Shown piece by piece: positions 35,633 through 44,174 of a DNA stretch of 64,000 nt. A program made the position numbers and the translations under genes. The stretch's first letter is position 1. Every line of letters begins with the position of its first letter. The notes beneath the pieces are model-generated. The model ran no database searches. It was given only the letters and a program-made list of their open reading frames with translations, and was not told the DNA's origin. This DNA comes from CAIYZT01 sp052387855 (GTDB taxonomy: Bacteria > Pseudomonadota > Alphaproteobacteria > Rhodobacterales > Rhodobacteraceae), in contig JBQTIT010000018.1 in NCBI GenBank assembly GCA_052387855.1, positions 101,504 to 165,503 of the forward strand, written 5' to 3'.

Positions 35633-36781
35633 CTAGCCCAAAAGATCCCGCAGCACCCGGTGAAAGATCCCGCAGCCCAGCGCGATCAGATCGTCGGGGA
35701 AATCATAATCGGGGTTGTGAAGCTGCGGATGACGCTCGCCCGAGCCAAGGAACATCATCGCCATCCTGGCCCCCGCCTGCCCAAAGCGGCCGAAATCCTC
35801 GGACCCGCGCAGGGGCAGGTTGCGCTCGTCATGGGGAGCGTTCAGCGCCTCCAGCGCGGCGGTCAGGCGGGCGATGGCGGCGGCATCGTTGACTGTGGCC
35901 GAAAAGGCGTCTTGGGTGGCAAAGTCCACCGACAGCCCGTCGCGCGCCGCCTCGGCCCGCACCAGCGCGGTCGCCTCGGCGTAAAGCGCGGCCATGGGGC
36001 CGTCTTCGCGCGTGCGCAGCTTGGCCCAAAGCTCGGCATAGCCCGGAGAGATGCCAAAGGCCGGCTCGCCCATGCGGGCATGCGTGATGGTGACCATGCG
36101 GAACCGCTCGTCCAGCGGGCCGCCCGGGCCAAGCGCCAGAAGCGCCGGGATCAGGCGCGCCACGGCATGGACCGGCGAGGTGCCGGTCTCGGGCATCGAG
36201 GCATGGGCGGTCTTGCCGGTCAGATGGATGCGCAGACCCTGTGAGGCGCACATCATCGTGCCGGCCCTGAGCGTGGCATGGCCCAGCGGCAGGCCGGGCA
36301 TGTTGTGCAGGGCAAAGGCCCAGTCGGGCCGCAGCGCGGCAAAGCGCGGATCGGCCAGCACGGCGGCGGCGCCGGCGCCGTTTTCCTCGGCCGGCTGGAA
36401 CATCAGGATCACACGCCCCCGCGCCGGACGCCGCCGCGCGATCAGCCGGCCAAGCGCCAGAAGGATCGTCATATGCCCGTCATGGCCGCACATGTGGCCC
36501 TTGCCCGGGATGGTGGAACGATGGGGCGGGGTGCCCAGTTCCTCGATCGGCAGCGCGTCAAGCTCGGCCCGGAACAGCACCGTCTCGCCGGGGGCCGCGC
36601 CTTTCCAGACGGCGGCGAGGCCGTGGCCGCCAAGGCCGGTGACGATCTGGTCGGGGCCAAGGGGGCCAAGCGCGGCGCGGATGGTGGCGGCGGTGTGCGC
36701 CTCTTCGCCCGACACTTCGGGAAAGCGGTGCAGCGCGCGGCGGAAATCGGTCAGCTCGGCGATGTCGGCATTGGTCAGCAT
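35633..36781 (-). CDS. M20-family amidohydrolase (hippurate hydrolase-like)
   Basis: A 382-residue metallo-amidohydrolase. LHRFPEVSGEEAHTAATIRA near the N-terminus, the metal-binding GHMCGHDGHMTILLALG, QPAEENGAGAAAVLAD with the catalytic Glu-Glu pair, and the C-terminal RGSEDFGRFGQAGARMAMMF are the M20D signatures (HipO, IAA-amino-acid hydrolases). It would split N-acyl amino acids in the cytoplasm. ATG 36781 is preferred to an upstream in-frame TTG. It lies 178 bases downstream of soxG on the same strand and might be read through from the sarcosine oxidase operon. Confidence 0.9.
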   Translation of the reverse strand: MLTNADIAELTDFRRALHRFPEVSGEEAHTAATIRAALGPLGPDQIVTGLGGHGLAAVWKGAAPGETVLFRAELDALPIEELGTPPHRSTIPGKGHMCGHDGHMTILLALGRLIARRRPARGRVILMFQPAEENGAGAAAVLADPRFAALRPDWAFALHNMPGLPLGHATLRAGTMMCASQGLRIHLTGKTAHASMPETGTSPVHAVARLIPALLALGPGGPLDERFRMVTITHARMGEPAFGISPGYAELWAKLRTREDGPMAALYAEATALVRAEAARDGLSVDFATQDAFSATVNDAAAIARLTAALEALNAPHDERNLPLRGSEDFGRFGQAGARMAMMFLGSGERHPQLHNPDYDFPDDLIALGCGIFHRVLRDLLG

Positions 36782-36959
36782 GGGGGCCAAACGATTGGGG
36801 ATGATCCGACAAGGCTATCGGGGAAAGGTCGGGAAGGCCAGCGCCGAGGTCAGTTTCGACCGGTCCGCCGGCCGGGCCGAACCTGCCCGGGCCAGGGGGT
36901 GGTCCACACCCCCGCGCCTTGCGGGACCTTGGCGATGGACGAAACCCGACGGCGCCGGT

Positions 36960-37511
36960 TCACCCCGCCGCCGCCGCCCGCGCCGCCAGGGCGGTCAGGG
37001 CATGGGCGCATTCGTCCCAGGCGGTGCGCGCCATCGAGCGAAAGGTCAGGATCATCAGCGATCCGTCCTCTTCGGCCCAGAAGACAGCGTTCATATGACC
37101 AAGCTGCGCGCGCGCGGCCTGGCCCGGCTTGAAAGCGGCAGGGCGAAAGTCCAGCGGGCAGAGCCGGGCCATGACCTCGGCCATCGCCGGGCCGGAGAGC
37201 CGCAGCGCCGACCAGCCGCCCGACTGGTCGGTGACGGCAGCGGCGCCCGTGACATCGGGCACCGGGGCGCCGATCACAAAGGCCTGATCGGCGCCGGTCC
37301 AGACGATGCGGACCGATCCGCTGGCCGCCGAGGTGCCCGGCGCGGGAAAGGCCAGACCAAGCGGCTTCAGCGTCTTGTCCAGGGCCTTGATCCGGCCCGG
37401 AAACGGCGCAACCGAGGTGATGGCGCCCAGATCGACCGGGGCCAGCGTGGTGCCGACCAGCGTCAGCGGCGCCTGCCCGTCCAGGCTGGGCTTTGCGATG
37501 AGCTCAGGCAC
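36960..37511 (-). CDS. soxG: sarcosine oxidase gamma subunit
   Basis: A 183-residue subunit of heterotetrameric sarcosine oxidase. The chosen GTG start gives VPELIAKPSLDGQAPL, the family start (Met-Pro-Glu-Leu), and overlaps the soxA stop by 8 bases. The domain resembles the GcvT-like SoxG fold (IVWTGADQAFVIGAPVPD, then DQSGGWSALRLSGPAMAEVM and RTAWDECAHALTAL). It is the last gene of soxBDAG and ends in an Ala-rich tail. Translation is probably coupled to soxA. Confidence 0.93.
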   Translation of the reverse strand: MPELIAKPSLDGQAPLTLVGTTLAPVDLGAITSVAPFPGRIKALDKTLKPLGLAFPAPGTSAASGSVRIVWTGADQAFVIGAPVPDVTGAAAVTDQSGGWSALRLSGPAMAEVMARLCPLDFRPAAFKPGQAARAQLGHMNAVFWAEEDGSLMILTFRSMARTAWDECAHALTALAARAAAAG

Positions 37512-40419
37512 GCAGCTTTTCTCCCTCAGGGTCCACAAAGACGGGGTTGCACAGGGTCACCGGCAGATCGGTGCCGCGCATGTGATCGACAAGGCGCAGA
37601 ACCTCGCCATGCCGGGCACGCCCGTCCCGCACAAAGCCCAGCCCGATCCATTCGCCCAGGGTGGGCGAGTAGCACATCGAGGTGACATAGCCCTGATCGG
37701 TTTCGCGGTGCACCCTTTCGCCGGGGTTGAAAAGATGCGCGCCCGAGCCGAATTCGGCCCTGGCCCGCAGCCCGACAAGCTGCTCGCGTTCGGGGCCGAC
37801 CAGCCCCTCGCGCGCCGCCATCCGCTTGCCGATGCAATCCTTTTGGGCCGCGATCATTTTTTCCATGCCGATGTCAAAGGCCGTGGTGCGGCCGTGAATC
37901 TCGGCATGGGTGATGAACCCCTTCTCGATGCGCAGAACGTTCAGCGCCTCCATCCCGTAGGGCCCGCCCCCCATCGTCTCGGCCCGTGCCACAAGGTCGC
38001 GGAACAGCGCCTCGCCATAGCGGGTGGGAACCGCGATCTCATAGCCCTCTTCGCCCGAGAACGAGATGCGGAACAGCCGCGCCGCAACGCCGCCAAGGCT
38101 CACCGGGCCGACGGACATGAAGGGAAAATCGCCAAGGGGCGTATCCAGCACCGAGTTCAGCAGCGCCCGCGCCCGGGGGCCCGCGACCGCGAACTGGGCC
38201 CAGGCCTCGGTGACCGAGATCATCCGCAGGTCGGCCCCGGCGAAGTGCGCCTGGTGCACAAAGTCCAGGTGCCGCATCACCTGCCCGGCGGCGGCGGTGG
38301 TGGTGGTCATCAGATAATGGCCCTCGCCCAGCCGCGCGCTGGTGCCGTCGTCCATCACCAGCCCGTCCTCGCGCAGCATCAGCCCGTAGCGCACGCGCCC
38401 CACCGGCAGGGTCGAGAAGGTGTTGGTATAGACAAAGTCCAGAAACCGGGCCGCGTCCCGCCCCTGGATGTCGATCTTGCCCAGCGTCGAGACATCGGCC
38501 ACCCCGACCGCCTGGCGCACATAGCCCACCTCGCGGTTGCAGGCCTCGCGCCAATGCGTCTCGCCCGGCTTGGGGAACGTGCTGGGCCTGTACCACAGCC
38601 CGGCCTCGACCATCGGCGCGCCGCGGTCGCGGCTGGCCTGGTCCGAGGTCATGAAGCGCTGCGGGGCAAAGGTCTTGCCGCGCCCGCCCGCGCCCAGCGC
38701 CGCGATCGAGACCGGCGTATAGGGCGGGCGGAACGTGGTGGTACCGGTCTGGGGAATGCCCCGCCCGGTGGCATCGGCCAAGAGCGCCAGCGCCGCCATG
38801 TTGGAATTCTTGCCCTGATCAGGCGCCATGCCTTGCGTGGTGTAGCGCTTCATGTGCTCGACCGAGGCATAGCCCTCTTGCGCGGCCTGGGCGATGTCCT
38901 TGGTCGTCACGTCGTTGGCAAAGTCGAGCCAGGCGCGGTGCCGTCCCTTGACCGCCCAGAGCGGGGTCAGCCGATAGGGCGCATCCTCGGCCGCCGGCAG
39001 GGGAATGTCCGGGGCGTTGCGGCCAAGTTGGCCGAGCGCGTCGGACGCTGCCGCCTGCCCGGCCGCCAGCGCGCCATGCGTGGAAAAGCTGCCGTTGGCG
39101 GCGCCGGCGGCTACCAGGCCGGGCACCGCGCCCGGGGTCGGAACAAAGGCCGCGAGGTCTTCGGACCAGTGCGGGCGCCCGTTCATGTGGCAGGTCAGGT
39201 GCAGCGTCGGATTCCAGCCGCCCGACAGGGCCAGGCAGTCGGTCTCGATCTGGAAACTGCCGCCGGCGTGCCGCCCCTCGATCCCGCGCAGGGCGTGGCG
39301 ACCGTGGGTCTGCAAAACCTCGGCGCCAAGATAGACCGGGCAATCGTCATCCAGCGCGGCATCCGGGCGGCTGTCCAGGATCGCCGCCACGCGAACGCCG
39401 GCCGCCATGAGTTGGCGCGCCAGGCTGCGGGCGCCGTCGTTGTTCGCGTAGATCGCCACCCGCGCGCCGGTGGCCACGCCAAAGCGGTTCAGATAGCTCT
39501 GCACCGCGCCCGCCATCATGATGCCGGGCCGGTCGTTGAGCGGAAAGGCGATGGGACGCTCCAGCGCGCCCGAGGCCAGGATTGCGCGCCGCGCCGTGAT
39601 GCGCCAGAAGCATTCGCGCGGCAGATGCGCCTCGGCCGCGCGGTGCAGGCCGACCCGCTCAAGCGCGCCAAAGACGCCGCCGTCATAGGCGCCGGTCACC
39701 GTGGTGCGGGGCATCAGGCGGACATTGGGAAGGCTGGAAAGCTCGGCCAGGGCGGCCTCGACCCAGGCCAGGGCTGGGGCGCCGTCGATGGCTTCTTCGG
39801 CCGACAAGAGCCGGCCGCCCATGCGGAAATCCTCATCCGCCAGGATCACGTCGGCCCCGACGCGGGCAGCGGTGAGGGCCGCCATCAGGCCGGCGGGCCC
39901 GGCGCCGATCACCAGAAGATCACAGCTCGCCCAGGCTTTTTCGTAAGGTGCGGCATCGGCGTTGGGCGACAGGCGCCCCAGGCCCGCAGCGCGGCGGATC
40001 GCAGGCTCGTATAGCCGCTCCCAAAAAGCGCGGGGCCACATGAAGGTCTTGTAGTAGAACCCCGCCGACAGGAAGGGCGCCATCAGGTCGTTGACCGCCA
40101 GAAGGTCAAGGCCGAGCGGCCCGAGGTGGTTCTGGCTGCGCGCCTCCAGCCCGTCGAAGATTTCCTGCACCGTGGCGCGGGTGTTGGGTGTGCGCTGGCC
40201 GGCCTCAAGCACCTCGACCAGCGCGTTCGGCTCTTCGGAACCGGCGGTCAGGATGCCGCGCGGGCGGTGGTACTTGAACGAGCGCCCCACGAGGCGGACA
40301 GAGTTGGCCAAAAGCGCCGAGGCGAGCGTGTCGCCCCGGTGACCCATGTAGGAGCGGCCGTTGAACCGAAAGCTGACCTGGGTGTCACGGTCGATCAGAC
40401 CCTTGCCGGGAACCCTCAT
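37504..40419 (-). CDS. soxA: sarcosine oxidase alpha subunit
   Basis: A 971-residue protein with an N-terminal ferredoxin-like fold without cluster cysteines (SFRFNGRSYMGHRGDTLASA), a dinucleotide-binding domain with VIGAGPAGLMAALTA at about residues 170-184, and from about residue 600 a GcvT/aminomethyltransferase domain that uses tetrahydrofolate (for example DVSTLGKIDIQGRDAARFLD, then SFSGEEGYEIAVPTRYGEAL). In the complex it carries NAD and transfers the one-carbon unit of sarcosine to tetrahydrofolate, with hydrogen peroxide made at the flavin in SoxB. The start overlaps soxD by 4 bases. Complete. Confidence 0.96.
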   Translation of the reverse strand: MRVPGKGLIDRDTQVSFRFNGRSYMGHRGDTLASALLANSVRLVGRSFKYHRPRGILTAGSEEPNALVEVLEAGQRTPNTRATVQEIFDGLEARSQNHLGPLGLDLLAVNDLMAPFLSAGFYYKTFMWPRAFWERLYEPAIRRAAGLGRLSPNADAAPYEKAWASCDLLVIGAGPAGLMAALTAARVGADVILADEDFRMGGRLLSAEEAIDGAPALAWVEAALAELSSLPNVRLMPRTTVTGAYDGGVFGALERVGLHRAAEAHLPRECFWRITARRAILASGALERPIAFPLNDRPGIMMAGAVQSYLNRFGVATGARVAIYANNDGARSLARQLMAAGVRVAAILDSRPDAALDDDCPVYLGAEVLQTHGRHALRGIEGRHAGGSFQIETDCLALSGGWNPTLHLTCHMNGRPHWSEDLAAFVPTPGAVPGLVAAGAANGSFSTHGALAAGQAAASDALGQLGRNAPDIPLPAAEDAPYRLTPLWAVKGRHRAWLDFANDVTTKDIAQAAQEGYASVEHMKRYTTQGMAPDQGKNSNMAALALLADATGRGIPQTGTTTFRPPYTPVSIAALGAGGRGKTFAPQRFMTSDQASRDRGAPMVEAGLWYRPSTFPKPGETHWREACNREVGYVRQAVGVADVSTLGKIDIQGRDAARFLDFVYTNTFSTLPVGRVRYGLMLREDGLVMDDGTSARLGEGHYLMTTTTAAAGQVMRHLDFVHQAHFAGADLRMISVTEAWAQFAVAGPRARALLNSVLDTPLGDFPFMSVGPVSLGGVAARLFRISFSGEEGYEIAVPTRYGEALFRDLVARAETMGGGPYGMEALNVLRIEKGFITHAEIHGRTTAFDIGMEKMIAAQKDCIGKRMAAREGLVGPEREQLVGLRARAEFGSGAHLFNPGERVHRETDQGYVTSMCYSPTLGEWIGLGFVRDGRARHGEVLRLVDHMRGTDLPVTLCNPVFVDPEGEKLRA

Positions 40420-40688
40420 GCCGCGCCCTCCTTGCGGTCGGCGACCCGCCGGACGTCAAGGATTTCATGGCTGACCGTGCTGCGGGTGACCAGCAGCCAC
40501 GAGGCGCAGCCGCCTTCATGGTACCACAGATCGCGGGTCACGCCGGCGGGGTTGGCGCGCAGGTGCAGATGGTCGTCCCAGGCCTCGATCGGGGCCTCGG
40601 GCGCCGGGCGGGCGAGGTAATCCTCGGCCCCGTAGTAGAAGAACTCCCGCCGGTCGCGCGGGCCGCAGAGGGGGCAGGTCAGGCGCAT
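40416..40688 (-). CDS. soxD: sarcosine oxidase delta subunit
   Basis: A 90-residue zinc-binding subunit. MRLTCPLCGPRDRREFFYYG gives the CPLCG metal knuckle, and the middle HLHLRANPAGVTRDLWYHEG followed by CASWLLVTRST is the SoxD signature. It stands between soxB and soxA as usual, overlaps soxA by 4 bases and is separated from soxB by 165 bases of repeat-bearing sequence. Confidence 0.95.
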   Translation of the reverse strand: MRLTCPLCGPRDRREFFYYGAEDYLARPAPEAPIEAWDDHLHLRANPAGVTRDLWYHEGGCASWLLVTRSTVSHEILDVRRVADRKEGAA

Positions 40689-40714
40689 TGCATTTTTCCT
40701 GTGGCAGGGTTGCC

Positions 40715-40830
40715 CACCCTCCCACTCCCAAAAGGGGGGCGGGAAGCGCCAGATGCGCGGACGCGAGGAACGTCGCCCCCCCTCCCCCTTGTGGGGAGGG
40801 GATGGGGGTGGGGGGGAGGGATGAGGTGGA
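40715..40830. repeat. C-rich/G-rich intergenic repeat within the sox operon (CTTGTGGGG type)
   Basis: CCCTCCCCCTTGTGGGGAGG at 40782-40801, followed by GGATGGGGGTGGGGGG, is the third copy of the repeat found twice between trpF and trpB; a possible partial copy (CACCCTCCCACTCCCAAAAG) stands at 40715-40734. The inner CCTCCCC/GGGGAGG arms form a hairpin. It lies between soxB and soxD and may lower expression of soxDAG relative to soxB. Confidence 0.7.
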
Positions 40831-40853
40831 ATGTGACCAATTCCTTGGCCCCC

Positions 40854-42104
40854 TCAATGCAGGTTGTGTTGCGAGCCCGTGCCTTCCTCGTCGATGAGGT
40901 GGCCGGTGCGGAAACGGTCAAGGCGGAAGCGGGCGGCGACCGCGTGCGGCTGGCCGGTGGCCATCAGATGCGCCATGCACCAGCCCGAGGCCGGGATGGC
41001 CTTGAAGCCGCCGTAGTTCCAGCCGGCATCGACGAAAAGCCCCTCGATATCGGTCCTGTCGATGATGGGCGAGCCGTCGGGGGTCATGTCCATGATCCCG
41101 CCCCAGGTGCGTAGGACCTTTGCCCGCCCGATCATCGGCATCAGCGTCATGCCCGCCTCCATCACATGTTCGAGCATCGGCAGGTTGCCCCGGGCGGCAT
41201 AGGAGGCGTAGAAATCCAGATCGCCGCCAAAGACCAGGCCGCCCTTGTCGGACTGGCTGATGTAGAAATGGCCCATGCCGAAGGAGATGACGCTGTCGAT
41301 GCAGGGCTTGAGCCCCTCGGTGACATAGGCCTGCATGATGTGGCTTTCGATCGGCAGGCGCAGGCCGGCCATGGCGGCCACCTGGCCGGAACGGCCGGCG
41401 GCGACCATGCCGACCTTGGCGGCCCTGATCGGGCCGCGCGTGGTCTGCACGCCCGTGACGCGCCCGGCCTCGATGTCGATGCCGGTCACCTCGCAGTTCT
41501 GGATCAGATCGACGCCCAGCCGGTCGGCGCCGCGCGCATAGCCCCAGGCCACGGCATCGTGGCGGGCGGTGCCGGCGCGGGGCTGGTTCATGCCGCCATA
41601 GATCGGAAAGCGGGTCTGCTCGTAGTCGAGGAAGGGAAAGCGCGCCTTTAGCGTCGGCACGTCGAGGATCTCGGCATCATCGCCCTGGTTGACGATGGCA
41701 TTGGCGCGGCGCACCGCAGCGTCGCGCTGGCCGTCGGAGTGGAACAGCACCACCTGTCCGCGCTGGGAATGCATGACATTGTAGTTGAGCTCCGCCTCCA
41801 GCCCCTCCCAGAGCTTGAGCGAGTGGGAGTAGAATTCGGAATTGCCGGGCAGGAAGTAGTTGGCGCGCACGATGGTGGTGTTGCGCCCGACGTTGCCGCC
41901 GCCGAGATAGCCCTTTTCCAGCACCGCGATGTTGCGCAGCCCGTGGTTTTTCGCCAGGTAATAGGCGGTCGACAGCCCGTGCCCGCCGCCGCCGATGATC
42001 ACGGCGTCATAGCTAGGCTTGGGTTCGGGCTCGCGCCAGGCGCGGGTCCAGCCCTTGTTGCCCAAAAGCCCCTCGGTAAGGATCCTGAAGCCTGAATAGC
42101 GCAT
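40854..42104 (-). CDS. soxB: sarcosine oxidase beta subunit
   Basis: A 416-residue flavoprotein of the DAO family and the catalytic subunit that oxidises sarcosine. The FAD-binding motif is DAVIIGGGGHGLSTAYYLA at about residues 33-51; the TARHDAVAWGYARGA segment around H182 plausibly carries the histidine that binds FMN covalently. The C-terminal DAGWNYGGFKAIPASGWCMA is typical. The open frame continues 60 codons upstream, but MRYSGFRILTEGLLGNKGW is the family start. First gene of soxBDAG; the usual neighbours glyA, purU or folD are absent. Confidence 0.96.
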   Translation of the reverse strand: MRYSGFRILTEGLLGNKGWTRAWREPEPKPSYDAVIIGGGGHGLSTAYYLAKNHGLRNIAVLEKGYLGGGNVGRNTTIVRANYFLPGNSEFYSHSLKLWEGLEAELNYNVMHSQRGQVVLFHSDGQRDAAVRRANAIVNQGDDAEILDVPTLKARFPFLDYEQTRFPIYGGMNQPRAGTARHDAVAWGYARGADRLGVDLIQNCEVTGIDIEAGRVTGVQTTRGPIRAAKVGMVAAGRSGQVAAMAGLRLPIESHIMQAYVTEGLKPCIDSVISFGMGHFYISQSDKGGLVFGGDLDFYASYAARGNLPMLEHVMEAGMTLMPMIGRAKVLRTWGGIMDMTPDGSPIIDRTDIEGLFVDAGWNYGGFKAIPASGWCMAHLMATGQPHAVAARFRLDRFRTGHLIDEEGTGSQHNLH

Positions 42105-42226
42105 GTTCCTGCCTTCCGGACGGTCCGGACTGGTCGTCCACTGCCGGTTATCGGTGAAAACCGGCCCTGGGCCAACTCCGTTTCCGACATGGGATGTCGC
42201 CCACGGCGGGGGCGGCGGTGGGCGGG

Positions 42227-43549
42227 CTATTCGACCATGCGGAAATACTGCGCGACGAAGTTTTCTTCCATGCCGGTGCCGCAAAAGGACATGTTCATGT
42301 TCGAGGTGCCCGAGATGGAGCCGCCCGAGACGATCGCGGCGCCCTCGAAGCCGTCGGCGCGGGCGGCAAACTCGATGTCCCGCAACGCCAGAAGCTGGCT
42401 GCCGAACATCGCCAGGTTCGCCGACAGGGTCATTCCGCCCAGGGTCACAAGCTGGACGCCGCCGCCGACGGCGCAGTCGTCATCCTTGCCAAGGGTCAGG
42501 CCGGAGGAGGCCGAGAAAGAGGTCAGGCTGGTGTTGGACGAGACGATGACGACATCCTCAAGCTCGGCATTGGCGCCAAAGGCGACCTCGCAGGGGGTGA
42601 CGATCACCACCTTGCGGATGGCCGTGGTCATGGTCCGGATCGTACCGCTGCCACCGGTGCAGTTCCAGTAGTAGAGGCGCCCCGGGATCAGGTTCGTCTC
42701 GTCGATGGTTCTGTCGGTCAGGGTCTGCGCGGCGGATTCGGTCAGGTAGTCGGGGCGATAGGGCGAGCCGGCCTCGTCGATGGTCTCGACGATGTCGGTG
42801 ATGCGGTTGATGATGCGGATGTTGTAAGAACCCTCGCGCAGGGCGCTTTCCAGGCCGAGGTTGGATTCAAAGCCCGAGTTCGGCAGTTGCAAGAGATCAA
42901 GGTCCGGCATCGACACGACTGTGCCGGATTCAAAGAAGTTGTTGGCGTTCAGCGCGACATAGGAATTTGAATGGATGCAGAAGCCGCTGAAATAGCTGTT
43001 GTTGGACTGGATGTTGACCTCGTCCGTCGCGACAAAGCCTTCGCGAAAGCAGGTCGGGACATAGGTCGTGTAGGTCGCGCGCGCCGTCAGGTCAAAGGCG
43101 TTCACGCCGGCGACCTGCCACATGTAGGTGTCCAGCGCGTTCTGGTTGGCCTCCGTCCGGTAGACCGTGGCCTGGACCGCGTTCGGCAGGTCCGGGTCGG
43201 GGGTAAAGACCTGGGTGGTTTCATCCCAGGCGCCAAAGACGATATCCGCCGCGTCAAGCACATCGCCATAGACCTCCGGGGACAGGTTTGCCTCGGCCAG
43301 GGTGATCGCCTTGAGCTTGGCCTCTTCGGCGGTGTGCAACTCGCGCTCGACCAGCGCGGCATGGGCGGCGGTGTCGACGGCGGCCTGAAGGCGGATCGAT
43401 TCTGTCGACAGGTTCGAGACGTCGACCGCATAGCCGCCGAGGAAGAGAAAGGTCGTGATCATCATCAGGGACCAGACCGTGGCGTTGCCCTCGGTGGCGC
43501 GCGCAAAGGCGATCAGCGGTCTGGTCGTGCCTGTGTCGCGGCGCGCCAT
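42227..43549 (-). CDS. TadG-like pilus assembly protein
   Basis: A 440-residue protein. The N-terminal ATEGNATVWSLMMITTFLFL followed by GGYAVDVSNLSTESIRLQAA is the TadE/TadG prepilin-type membrane anchor with a conserved Glu after Gly. A long extracytoplasmic part contains several cysteines (CFREGF, FCIHSN, WNCTGG, TPCEVA, DDCAVG, SFCGTG) and Asn/Ser-rich beta sequence. TadG proteins are minor pseudopilins or anchors of Flp/Tad pili. It follows the TadE-like gene with 3 bases between them; the remaining tad genes (tadA-C, rcpA-C, flp) are not in the window. Confidence 0.82.
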   Translation of the reverse strand: MARRDTGTTRPLIAFARATEGNATVWSLMMITTFLFLGGYAVDVSNLSTESIRLQAAVDTAAHAALVERELHTAEEAKLKAITLAEANLSPEVYGDVLDAADIVFGAWDETTQVFTPDPDLPNAVQATVYRTEANQNALDTYMWQVAGVNAFDLTARATYTTYVPTCFREGFVATDEVNIQSNNSYFSGFCIHSNSYVALNANNFFESGTVVSMPDLDLLQLPNSGFESNLGLESALREGSYNIRIINRITDIVETIDEAGSPYRPDYLTESAAQTLTDRTIDETNLIPGRLYYWNCTGGSGTIRTMTTAIRKVVIVTPCEVAFGANAELEDVVIVSSNTSLTSFSASSGLTLGKDDDCAVGGGVQLVTLGGMTLSANLAMFGSQLLALRDIEFAARADGFEGAAIVSGGSISGTSNMNMSFCGTGMEENFVAQYFRMVE

Positions 43550-43552
43550 GGC

Positions 43553-43975
43553 TCAGACCTCGGACATGAAATCGGCCGAGATCGTGACCGAAAGCTGATC
43601 GAAGGCGTCCACAAGGCCGGTGATGCCGATGTCCGAGATCGGCAGCACGACCGTGGTCGTGATGATGCCGGCCACGATGACCGTGTCGACGGTGGCGTTC
43701 GGGCTGATGGAGGCTATGTTGCTCTGGATATAGGTTTCGGTCTCTTCGATGGTCAGAAAGCGGCCCAGCGACAGGCTGCGGTTGGCGTCCTGGACCACGC
43801 GCAGCGCCTCGGCCTGGCGGCCGAAGATCGCCGAGGTGTCGGCGACGACGGCGATGAGCAGAATGAAGACCGGCATCCAGATGACCGCCTCGACCGAGGC
43901 CATGCCGCTTTCGCCCCGGCAAAAGCCCCGCCATCTGGCCGGCAGAGATTTCAGCATCCCCGCGAACCTGTGCAT
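43553..43975 (-). CDS. TadE-like pilus assembly protein
   Basis: A 140-residue protein. After a basic N-terminus (MHRFAGMLKSLPARWRGFCR) comes GESGMASVEAVIWMPVFILL, the TadE motif with the conserved Glu in the membrane helix, then a small periplasmic domain (RVVQDANRSLSLGRFLTIEE) rich in Ile/Val. TadE proteins are minor pilins of the Tad system. The start at 43975 is preferred to the frame extension of 30 codons. It is translationally adjacent to the TadG-like gene and probably forms an operon with it. Confidence 0.8.
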   Translation of the reverse strand: MHRFAGMLKSLPARWRGFCRGESGMASVEAVIWMPVFILLIAVVADTSAIFGRQAEALRVVQDANRSLSLGRFLTIEETETYIQSNIASISPNATVDTVIVAGIITTTVVLPISDIGITGLVDAFDQLSVTISADFMSEV

Positions 43976-44124
43976 CCCAAGACTCCGACCCCTGATTCCC
44001 CTTGCCTGGCAGGGGGACATGACACCGCGAATGACCCCGGAATGCGTTGTTTTTGGGGCGGGCATGGGGCAGAAACGGCGCCCGTTGTGGCCGGGCCGGA
44101 AACAATCCGGCGGGCCGGGGCAAA

Positions 44125-44148
44125 GGGCGCCGCCGGCGGGCGGCGCCC
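44125..44148 (-). terminator. terminator of glutamate dehydrogenase gene
   Basis: Perfect 10-base stem GGGCGCCGCC / GGCGGCGCCC with loop GGCG, 27 bases past the gdhA stop; read on the minus strand it is followed by TTTGCCCC. Confidence 0.65.
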
Positions 44149-44174
44149 GGGGTCAGTGCGCGGCGATCCTGCCC

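Noticed and set aside
37306..40014. 902-codon plus-strand frame antisense to soxA
   Set aside because: Shadow of a complete, well-recognised soxA; low-complexity composition and no family motif.
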